A DNA stretch of 7,815 bases from Paracoccaceae bacterium (GTDB lineage: Bacteria; Pseudomonadota; Alphaproteobacteria; Rhodobacterales; Rhodobacteraceae), in assembly GCA_015485375.1 (NCBI GenBank), contig WFTU01000336.1, positions 1 to 7,815 on the forward strand, written 5' to 3'. Positions 1 to 5,156 of this stretch are shown here, in pieces. Below the pieces are notes generated by a model. That model was not told the DNA's origin. It did not search any database and worked only from the letters and a program-made list of their open reading frames with translations. Within the stretch, counting starts at the first letter, position 1, and every line of letters starts with the position of its first letter. A program made the translations under genes and the position numbers.

Positions 1-897
1 CCACTGCAGCTTCTTGATCGGCGCGAACCGGTGCTCCTCGATCGCCTCCACCCATTCCGGCTCCAGCGGCGAGGCCTCGCCGGTCACGCCAAACGTCCCA
101 TCAGTGGTAAACCGCCCCGCCCGTCCGGCAATCTGCGCCAGCTCGTTGGGCATCAGATAGCGGTGCCGCCGCCCGTCGAATTTCGAGGTCCCCGCCAGCG
201 CCACATGGGTAATATCCAGATTGAGCCCCATGCCGATCGCATCCGTCGCCACCAGATAATCCACGTCGCCATTCTGGTACAATTCCACCTGCGCATTGCG
301 TGTGCGCGGGCTCAGCGCCCCCATCACCACCGCCGCCCCGCCCTTCTGGCGGCGCAACAATTCGGCAATGCCGTAAACGCTATCGACCGAAAAGGCGACA
401 ATCGCCGAGCGCGGCGGCATCCGGCTGATCTTTTTCTCGCCGGCATAGGACAGTTTCGACAGGCGCTCGCGCCGGATAAACCGCGCCTCCGGCACCAGCG
501 CCGCAATCCGCGACCGCATAACATCCGAGCCGAGAAACAACGTCTCCGACAACCCGCGCGCGTTCAGCAACCGGTCGGTGAAAACATAACCCCGGTCCGG
601 ATCGCCGCAGAGCTGGATCTCGTCCACCGCCAGAAACTCCGCCCCCATGCCGGTCGGCATCGCCTCCACCGTGCAGACCCAGTATTGCGCCCGCTCCGGC
701 ACAATCCGCTCCTCGCCCGTCACCAGCGCCACAACGGACGGCCCGCGCAGGGCGACGATCCTGTCATAGACCTCACGCGCCAGCAGCCGCAGCGGCAACC
801 CGATGACACCGGAGCGATAGGCCAGCATCCGTTCAATGGCATAATGGGTCTTGCCGGTGTTGGTCGGCCCCAGCACGGCGGTAATATTGGCAGGCAT
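1..897 (-). CDS. Suv3-like DEAD/DEAH-box RNA helicase, 3' end off the left edge
   Basis: ATP-dependent nucleic-acid helicase of superfamily 2, resembling mitochondrial Suv3 and its alphaproteobacterial relatives. It is probably cytoplasmic and acts in RNA unwinding or turnover. The minus-strand frame is open from the ATG at 897 to base 1, giving 299 residues with no stop, so the C-terminal part is missing. Visible motifs are Walker A GPTNTGKT (residues 10-17), Walker B DEIQ (92-95), an SD-containing motif III-like segment LFLGSD (120-125), motif V-like ATDAIGMGLNLDI (about 217-229) and motif VI QIAGRAGR (255-262). Both RecA-like lobes are therefore intact. The ATG directly abuts the TAG of the upstream TPR gene, and only GAGGG about 14 bases upstream resembles a ribosome site, so translational coupling is likely. 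The family call is strong. The exact substrate is inferred from the family only. Confidence 0.93.
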   Translation of the reverse strand, partial: MPANITAVLGPTNTGKTHYAIERMLAYRSGVIGLPLRLLAREVYDRIVALRGPSVVALVTGEERIVPERAQYWVCTVEAMPTGMGAEFLAVDEIQLCGDPDRGYVFTDRLLNARGLSETLFLGSDVMRSRIAALVPEARFIRRERLSKLSYAGEKKISRMPPRSAIVAFSVDSVYGIAELLRRQKGGAAVVMGALSPRTRNAQVELYQNGDVDYLVATDAIGMGLNLDITHVALAGTSKFDGRRHRYLMPNELAQIAGRAGRFTTDGTFGVTGEASPLEPEWVEAIEEHRFAPIKKLQW

Positions 898-1449
898 CTA
901 GAGGTCCGTTCCCTCGACAGTCTTGCGCAGACGATTCACCGCCTCGTTTACCTGTTCCAGATAGGGATGGATAGCCAGCGCCGCGCGATAGGCCCGCAAG
1001 GCCCCCTGCGGATTGCCGGTTTCCTCCAGAATTGTGCCCAGCCCCGCCAGCGCCCCGAAATGCCGCGGATTGAGCGCCAGAACCCGTTCGATATCCGCCA
1101 CCGCCAGCCCGTATTCATCCATCAGGAAAAACGCCGTCGCCCGGGCATTCCACCCCTCGGCAAACTCCGGCGCCAGTTCGGTCAGCGCCGTCAGATGCTC
1201 CACCGCGGTCACATACTCCCCCGCCTCCAGCGCCTTGCGCCCGCGCGCGAACAACAGATCCATCGCCGCCGAACCCGTGCGGCTCTCGGCCTGATGAATC
1301 CGCGCCTCGATCTCCTGCCAGTCCTCGGGGTCGGCCTCGCGCAATTCGTCATACAACCGGTCGAGACGGGAAACCGTATCCGCCCCCTCATCGGCGCTGG
1401 CGGACCACGCGGAGACAACCATTATCAACACTGCAACGAAAATGCGCAT
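898..1449 (-). CDS. secreted TPR-repeat protein
   Basis: Small protein of 183 residues with an N-terminal signal peptide (about residues 1-19, hydrophobic FVAVLIMVVSAWSASA, cleavage near ASA/DEG), so probably periplasmic. Tetratricopeptide-like helices follow: about 64-95 (LLFARGRKALEAGEYVTAVE), 96-129 (AEGWNARATAFFLMDEYGLA) and 130-163 (HFGALAGLGTILEETGNPQG), each with the small/aromatic/alanine spacing typical of TPRs. The family usually serves as a protein-protein interaction scaffold; no catalytic residues are visible. The start at 1449 is chosen because GGAGGGGG lies just upstream and because the signal peptide begins there. A longer in-frame extension to 1680 has no ribosome site and would overlap the barrel gene. 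The gene is first in a two-gene unit with the helicase. No specific function can be assigned. Confidence 0.9.
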   Translation of the reverse strand: MRIFVAVLIMVVSAWSASADEGADTVSRLDRLYDELREADPEDWQEIEARIHQAESRTGSAAMDLLFARGRKALEAGEYVTAVEHLTALTELAPEFAEGWNARATAFFLMDEYGLAVADIERVLALNPRHFGALAGLGTILEETGNPQGALRAYRAALAIHPYLEQVNEAVNRLRKTVEGTDL

Positions 1450-1480
1450 GGTTCCCCCTCCGGACCGCCGGTAGAAGATA

Positions 1481-1509
1481 GAAATAGCGGGAATCCTGCG
1501 GAAATACAA
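1481..1509 (-). promoter_or_regulatory. candidate sigma70 promoter for the TPR-helicase unit
   Basis: Reading the minus strand, TTGTAT (1509-1504) and TATTTC (1486-1481) are separated by exactly 17 bases, 31 bases ahead of the TPR start codon. Four of six bases match consensus in the -35 box, and the -10 has T, A and a third T. This is a pattern match only. Confidence 0.4.
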
Positions 1510-1521
1510 ACCGCTTCGTCG

Positions 1522-1542
1522 CGGCAATGTCAGGTATTGCCG
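1522..1542. promoter_or_regulatory. 7-bp dyad, possible operator in the divergent TPR/porin region
   Basis: CGGCAAT at 1522-1528 and its perfect reverse complement ATTGCCG at 1536-1542 flank a 7-base spacer. The 14-base centre-to-centre arm spacing would suit a dimeric regulator. It lies just upstream of the candidate minus-strand -35 box and about 110 bases before the porin start. Short direct repeats overlap it or lie beside it: CAGGTA at 1531 and 1551, and ATTTGCA at 1543 and 1562. The sequence shows the symmetry; binding is inferred. Confidence 0.4.
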
Positions 1543-1651
1543 ATTTGCAACAGGTAGATTTATTTGCATTTTTTCATCGCCTGAACGGTGGATTTTCGCT
1601 CTCCCTATGCCATTAAACCCGCATTCGTAAACATCTACAGGATTATTCGCC

Positions 1652-2524
1652 ATGCCCCTTAAAACCTCAACCCTTTTCAAAACCGCCGTCGTGTCTCTGG
1701 CCGCCCTGGGCGCAACGCCCGCGCTGGCTGCCGACGGGTTCTCTTTCAGCGGCGCGGTTGGCGCAAACTACGACTCCCGCTACCTTTCCCACACAGGCTC
1801 CGGCATTGTTGTCGATCTCGGCTATGGATTTGCACTTGGTAGCGGAGAGGCCGGCATTGGCCTCAATCTGTGGGCCCAGAACAGCGGCACAGGCAATGCG
1901 TCCGGTTATGCGCCTTTTGTCTATTATTCGCAGGGCAACACCCGCCTTGATATCGGCTATATCGAATATGCATACGACGCGATTATGCCGGATACCAAGT
2001 ATCTGTATCTGGAAATGTTCAAGAACAATTCCCTTGCCCCGGGCGCTCGCATCACAACACAACTGGGAAATACAAGACTTGGATTTGCCTACATGCAGGA
2101 CCGGAGCTTCGACTTTGCCGTCAGTTCGCGGTTCACTGACTCGCTAAGCGCCTCGGCCAGTCTCGGCACGTTCACCGGAAGTCTTGCCCAGTACTATTAC
2201 TCTGCATATCTTTCGGTCGGGACTTTGGCCAACAACGGGACGGGAAGCAGCCTGACCCCCGCCTTGGACAAGGTAGGATTCCAATTGGTCCTGGCCGGGG
2301 ACGAAACCAGATCGTACGGCACGGATATCACCCTGTCCTATGACATCCTCGACGGGTTGAGGGTTTCGTTGACGAAAACCGTCTTTCCGGGCTTTTCCGG
2401 GCTTGATGCTCTGGATACGTCCATACGGTATGACGTTACCGACAGCCTGTCCGTTAACGCTATCTACACGAGCGACCAGACGTTGGGTGACTCTTATCAG
2501 GTTGGCGCGGTTTACAGGTTCTAG
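1652..2524 (+). CDS. outer-membrane beta-barrel (porin-like) protein
   Basis: Protein of 290 residues with a clear Sec signal peptide: Lys at 4 and 10, a hydrophobic core VVSLAALGA, and a cut after ALA near residue 26. The mature part has alternating polar/aromatic segments (for example GANYDSRYL, TRLDIGYIEYAY, YLYLEMF, DITLSYDI, SVNAIYTS), typical of transmembrane beta strands, with Gly/Asn/Ser-rich turns. It ends in YQVGAVYRF with a terminal phenylalanine, the usual BAM-recognition signature. It probably forms a small barrel in the outer membrane. The substrate is unknown, and I cannot place it in a named porin family. The start is supported by AGGA at 1639-1642, nine bases upstream. Codon use is visibly less GC-extreme than in its neighbours (GTT, TAT, TCT and GGA codons are common), which could reflect expression level, age or transfer. 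It is monocistronic, closed by the terminator that follows. Confidence 0.85.
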   Translation: MPLKTSTLFKTAVVSLAALGATPALAADGFSFSGAVGANYDSRYLSHTGSGIVVDLGYGFALGSGEAGIGLNLWAQNSGTGNASGYAPFVYYSQGNTRLDIGYIEYAYDAIMPDTKYLYLEMFKNNSLAPGARITTQLGNTRLGFAYMQDRSFDFAVSSRFTDSLSASASLGTFTGSLAQYYYSAYLSVGTLANNGTGSSLTPALDKVGFQLVLAGDETRSYGTDITLSYDILDGLRVSLTKTVFPGFSGLDALDTSIRYDVTDSLSVNAIYTSDQTLGDSYQVGAVYRF

Positions 2525-2527
2525 ATG

Positions 2528-2560
2528 GTGACAAAATACGGCAATGTTTTGTCGAGTCAC
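2528..2560 (+). other. secondary hairpin-forming segment after the barrel gene
   Basis: GACAAAA (2530-2536) and TTTTGTC (2547-2553) form a perfect 7-bp inverted repeat with a 10-base loop, starting five bases after the stop codon. An alternative outer pairing GTGAC/GTCAC (2528-2532 with 2556-2560) is also possible. There is no clear U-tract, so it may stabilise the 3' end rather than terminate transcription. Confidence 0.35.
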
Positions 2561-2569
2561 AAAACCCTG

Positions 2570-2604
2570 TCAGGCGGACCACACGGTCCGCCTGATTTTA
2601 TTTG
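2570..2604 (+). terminator. rho-independent terminator of the barrel gene
   Basis: CAGGCGGACC (2571-2580) pairs perfectly with GGTCCGCCTG (2585-2594) around an ACAC loop, extended by a T-A pair at 2570/2595, and is followed by the T-rich run TTTTATTT. An 11-bp GC-rich stem with a U-rich tail is a textbook intrinsic terminator. It lies 46 bases after the stop codon. Confidence 0.85.
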
Positions 2605-2629
2605 ACGTCGCGGAACATGAAAATTCCGG

Positions 2630-2657
2630 TTGAAACCCGACAACAATGCATTACGTT
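2630..2657 (+). promoter_or_regulatory. candidate promoter of the SCP2-hydrolase operon
   Basis: TTGAAA (2630-2635) and TACGTT (2652-2657) are 16 bases apart. The -10 match is modest (T, A and the final T). Its interest is that the -10 lies inside the 14-bp palindrome, so a protein bound there would block RNA polymerase. Pattern-based inference. Confidence 0.35.
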
Positions 2658-2664
2658 AACGTAA
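2651..2664. promoter_or_regulatory. 14-bp perfect palindrome, probable operator (LiuR-like ACGT type)
   Basis: TTACGTTAACGTAA is a perfect 14-base palindrome, 30 bases upstream of the SCP2 start codon and after the barrel-gene terminator. It therefore belongs to the SCP2-hydrolase transcript. From memory, MerR-family LiuR regulators of branched-chain amino acid and acyl-CoA degradation recognise palindromes with paired ACGT half-sites of this kind. The symmetry is seen directly; the regulator's identity is inference. No regulator gene for it is in the window. Confidence 0.6.
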
Positions 2665-2694
2665 ACCAGCCAGCCAATATAACGGAGATACCCC

Positions 2695-2982
2695 ATGAGC
2701 GCGATTCTAGACAAAGCCGTAGCCGCCCTGAACGAGCAGTTGAGCGGCAAGATCGACGGTTCCTTCAAATTCGATTTCGGCGGCGAAGGTTCCGTGCGCA
2801 TCGACGAGAACGGCGCATCCATTGACGATGCCGACGCCGATTGCACCCTGACCGCCGATCCGGAGGTTTTCGAATCCCTGCTCGCCGGCGACCTGAACCC
2901 CACAGCGGCCTTCATGACCGGCAAGCTGAAAATCGACGGCGACATGGGCATGGCGATGAAACTCGCGTCGATCCTCGGCTAA
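2695..2982 (+). CDS. SCP2 sterol-binding domain lipid carrier protein
   Basis: Stand-alone SCP2 domain of 95 residues, about the normal length for single-domain bacterial members. The family has a hydrophobic pocket that binds fatty acids, acyl-CoA or other lipids, and it is usually cytosolic. Diagnostic features are the N-terminal helix (ILDKAVAALNEQL, 4-16), strands carrying FKFDFGGEGSVRI (24-36), and the C-terminal signature AGDLNPTAAFMTGKLKIDGD (64-83) followed by the closing helix MAMKLASIL. There is no signal peptide. GGAGA at 2684-2688 sits six bases before the ATG. Its TAA overlaps the ATG of the hydrolase (TAATG), so the two are translated in a coupled way. A role in handing a lipid substrate to, or product from, that enzyme is inferred from this arrangement. 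Confidence 0.92.
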   Translation: MSAILDKAVAALNEQLSGKIDGSFKFDFGGEGSVRIDENGASIDDADADCTLTADPEVFESLLAGDLNPTAAFMTGKLKIDGDMGMAMKLASILG

Positions 2983-3917
2983 TGGAACCCGCACCGCTTT
3001 ATACGGACCTCGAGGGCGTGCCCGACGGGGGCGAGGCGGTGTTTACCGAAGCCCGCGACGGCACCCGCATCCGTGCGGGCGTCTGGGCGGGAGGCAGCCG
3101 CACCGCCCTCGTCTTTCCGGGCCGCACCGAATACGTCGAGCGCTACGGCCATGTCATCGCCCGCCTTCTGGCGCGCGACTTCAGCGTCGTGGTTATCGAC
3201 TGGCGCGGTCAGGGCCTCTCCGACCGGCACGAGGGTCGCAGGGACCGCGGCTATGTCGAATCCTTCCCCGACTTCCAGCAGGATATCGAGGCCGTTCTGG
3301 CCCTGCCGCAAGTGCAGGCGCTTAAAGGCCCGCGCACGCTATTCTCCCACTCCATGGGCGGCTGCATCGCCCTGCGCGCCCTGTCCGAAGGGCTGGAGGT
3401 AGAGCGCGCGATATTCTCCGCCCCCATGTGGGGCCTGCCGCACGCGCAAAAATACTCGGCGATCCTCGCCATGGTTGACACGCTTGGCAAACCACTGGGC
3501 ATCGACACCTCGCTGGTGCCTGGCGCAACCAACGAATTCTACGTCCTCTCCGCCCCGTTCAACGGCAACGTCCTGACCGGCAATCCGGAACAGTACGCCC
3601 GCATGGGTGACCAGCTCCGCGCCCACCCTGAACTCGGCCTCGGCGGCCCGACCATCCACTGGGCCCGCGAGGCGGCACAGGAAATGGAACTCATGCGCAG
3701 CGTCGCCCTGCCCGACATCCCGATGCAGGTATTCATGGGCTCGAAAGAGGCGGTTATCGACACCGAAGCGGTCAAATCCCGCATCCCGACCCTGCCCGAC
3801 GCCCGCCTCGATATCCTCGGGAACGGCCGGCACGAACTCTGGATGGAAACACCCGGGATACAGGATCAGGTCTGGCAGATCACCGACACCTTCCTCGCAA
3901 CAAAAAACCCCGCCTGA
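2982..3917 (+). CDS. alpha/beta hydrolase, lysophospholipase L2 / monoacylglycerol lipase type
   Basis: Serine hydrolase of 311 residues in the Hydrolase_4/PldB-like group, which cleaves ester bonds of lysophospholipids or monoacylglycerols. Features in order: oxyanion-region FPGRTEYVERYG (45-56), the strand-turn DWRGQGLSD (73-81), nucleophile elbow SHSMGG (122-127) with Ser124, cap region roughly 148-235, acidic segment GSKEAVID (253-260) carrying the likely catalytic acid (Glu256 or Asp260), and His284 in GRHELWMETP. The elbow has Ser where most relatives have Gly (GHSMGG). There is no signal peptide, so it is probably cytoplasmic or peripherally membrane-bound. The start at 2982 is fixed by the TAATG overlap with the SCP2 gene; an upstream in-frame extension to 2841 would lie entirely inside that gene. 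The last codons and the stop lie within the following hairpin. The substrate is not certain. Confidence 0.9.
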   Translation: MEPAPLYTDLEGVPDGGEAVFTEARDGTRIRAGVWAGGSRTALVFPGRTEYVERYGHVIARLLARDFSVVVIDWRGQGLSDRHEGRRDRGYVESFPDFQQDIEAVLALPQVQALKGPRTLFSHSMGGCIALRALSEGLEVERAIFSAPMWGLPHAQKYSAILAMVDTLGKPLGIDTSLVPGATNEFYVLSAPFNGNVLTGNPEQYARMGDQLRAHPELGLGGPTIHWAREAAQEMELMRSVALPDIPMQVFMGSKEAVIDTEAVKSRIPTLPDARLDILGNGRHELWMETPGIQDQVWQITDTFLATKNPA

Positions 3918-3931
3918 AAAGACGGGGTTTC
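3902..3931. terminator. bidirectional terminator between the hydrolase and DUF1127 genes
   Basis: AAACCCCG (3905-3912) pairs with CGGGGTTT (3923-3930), with a small mismatch and one more C-G pair inside. The hydrolase stop codon TGA (3915-3917) is in the loop. On the minus strand the stem is followed by six T residues, a strong tail for the DUF1127 transcript. On the plus strand the tail is only TTT, so termination there may be weaker. Confidence 0.75.
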
Positions 3932-3950
3932 AATGCTTTGCGGGCCGGGT

Positions 3951-4151
3951 TTACGCCCAGAACGGCTTCGCGGCCTCGGCTGCGGCCTGCTCGTACGAGA
4001 TCCCCATATCTTCCAGCGCCCGCGCATCCAGCGCGGCCAGAGCGCGCCGCTGGCGTGCCAGTTCGGCCAGATCCAGAACACGGTTCAGGACGGCAGTGAA
4101 AGAAAACCCGCGCGGTGCGGTGTTCGGTGCGGAAATTGCTACGGTGTGCAT
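3951..4151 (-). CDS. DUF1127 small protein
   Basis: Protein of 66 residues with the DUF1127 core at its C-terminal half: LARQRRALAALDARALEDMG (31-50), then ISYEQAAAEAAKPFW (51-65), matching the family pattern of a basic helix, an L-D-x-R-x-L-x-D-M/I-G-(I/L)-S step and the closing A-x-x-E-A-x-K-P-F-W. Members are common in alphaproteobacteria, and a characterised Rhodobacter one (CcaF1) affects RNA maturation and turnover. I start at 4151 because GGAGGG sits six bases before that ATG. An in-frame ATG at 4163 would overlap that ribosome site. It is transcribed away from the LysR gene and closed by the strong T-tailed hairpin at 3902-3931. Any RNA-related role here is family inference. Confidence 0.88.
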   Translation of the reverse strand: MHTVAISAPNTAPRGFSFTAVLNRVLDLAELARQRRALAALDARALEDMGISYEQAAAEAAKPFWA

Positions 4152-4274
4152 AATGCCCTCCATTACGGTTGATGATCTGTTTATCTGTTCCCATCAGGAA
4201 TGTTGATTTATATGCCAGAGTATGATTAATAATAAAAACGAATGTTTTTGAATTGACACATCACGGATATTGAT
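4152..4274. promoter_or_regulatory. AT-rich divergent regulatory region between DUF1127 and LysR
   Basis: This 123-bp interval is far more AT-rich than its surroundings and should carry both promoters and LysR binding sites. Visible structure: the inverted repeat AAAAAC (4234-4239)/GTTTTT (4244-4249) around GAAT; the tandem 7-mer ATCTGTT at 4175 and 4183; and a weak plus-strand promoter-like pair TTGATT (4203-4208) and TAATAA (4227-4232), 18 apart. A perfect TTGACA (4253-4258) has no good partner before the LysR ATG. No single promoter is certain. Confidence 0.45.
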
Positions 4275-5126
4275 ATGCGCCGAAACCTCGACATGACAGC
4301 CCTGCGCGCCTTCGTCACCGTCGCCGAAACCGGAGGCGTCACCCGCGCCGCCGGCCAGCTCCACCTGACGCAATCCGCCGTCTCCATGCAGCTTAAACGG
4401 CTGGAGGAATCCCTCGGCCAACCCCTGCTGGAACGCGCCGGTCGCGGCGTCGCCCTCACTGCGCAGGGTGAACAGATGCTCGGCTACGGCCGCCGTATCC
4501 TCGCCCTGAATGACGAGGTCTGGTCCCGCATGACCGATCAGGCCTTCGAGGGCGAACTCACCTTCGGCGTCCCCGACGACGTGATCTATCCCCACATCCC
4601 GAACGTGCTGAAACGCTTCGCCATCGCCTATCCGCGCGTCAAGGTCCACCTGATCTCCTCGCTCACCGCGCGCCTGAAACGGCAACTGGCCCGCGGTCAG
4701 GTCGATCTGATCATGACCACCGAGACCGGTATGGATCAGGGCGGCGAAACCCTGCACATCGCCAAATCCGTCTGGGTCGGGGCCAGAGAGGGCACCACAT
4801 GGCGCACCCGCCCGCTGCGCCTTGCCTTCAACTACGACTGCATGATCCGCTCCAAGGCCCAGCGCGCCCTCGACCTTGCGGGAATCCCGTGGGAAATGGC
4901 CGTAGAGTCCGACTCCACCCGCACCGTCGAGGCCTCGGTCTCCGCCGATCTCGCCGTGCATGCCGCACTGGAAAACACCGCCGACAACCACCTTGTCGAG
5001 ATCCCGCACAACGGTGCCCTGCCCGAGCTGCCCGATTTCAGGGTAAACCTCTATATCGCCGACGGCCCGCAAGCCGATCTGGCGGAAAAACTTGCGAAAA
5101 TGGTGCGCGAGGCCTACATCGAATAG
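4275..5126 (+). CDS. LysR-family transcriptional regulator
   Basis: LTTR of 283 residues, a little shorter than the usual 290-310. The winged helix-turn-helix is at the N-terminus: LRAFVTVAETGGVTRAAGQL (10-29), recognition helix LTQSAVSMQLKRLEESLG (31-48), then wing PLLERAGRGVALTAQGE. A linker helix follows, and the periplasmic-binding-protein-like effector domain starts near GELTFGVPDD (about 93). The effector region contains YPHIPNVLKRFAIAYPRVKV and an LRLAF...DCMIR segment with a lone Cys, resembling LrhA-like regulators; the effector is unknown. The ribosome site is weak (GGA at 4265-4267). LTTRs commonly autoregulate and control the divergent neighbour, so the DUF1127 gene is the natural target. 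The CPBP gene, 30 bp downstream, may be co-transcribed. Confidence 0.94.
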   Translation: MRRNLDMTALRAFVTVAETGGVTRAAGQLHLTQSAVSMQLKRLEESLGQPLLERAGRGVALTAQGEQMLGYGRRILALNDEVWSRMTDQAFEGELTFGVPDDVIYPHIPNVLKRFAIAYPRVKVHLISSLTARLKRQLARGQVDLIMTTETGMDQGGETLHIAKSVWVGAREGTTWRTRPLRLAFNYDCMIRSKAQRALDLAGIPWEMAVESDSTRTVEASVSADLAVHAALENTADNHLVEIPHNGALPELPDFRVNLYIADGPQADLAEKLAKMVREAYIE

Positions 5127-5156
5127 CGTCTGTTCCACCATCAGGGGAAACCGGCC

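Noticed and set aside
31..1557. 508-residue open frame on the plus strand
   Set aside because: It is antisense to the helicase and TPR genes, is rich in Arg/His/Pro/Gln as expected for a shadow frame in GC-rich DNA, and has no recognisable domain. The minus-strand frames show clear helicase motifs and TPRs.
1450..1680. longer N-terminus for the TPR protein (start at 1680)
   Set aside because: The extension has no ribosome site, overlaps the barrel gene's start and would bury the signal peptide; the start at 1449 has GGAGGGGG.
2841..2981. longer N-terminus for the hydrolase
   Set aside because: It would lie wholly inside the SCP2 gene, and homologous-looking sequence begins only after the TAATG overlap.
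4253..4258. perfect TTGACA as -35 of the LysR promoter
   Set aside because: A -10 at normal spacing would fall inside the LysR coding start with no TATAAT-like match, so it is not called as a promoter.
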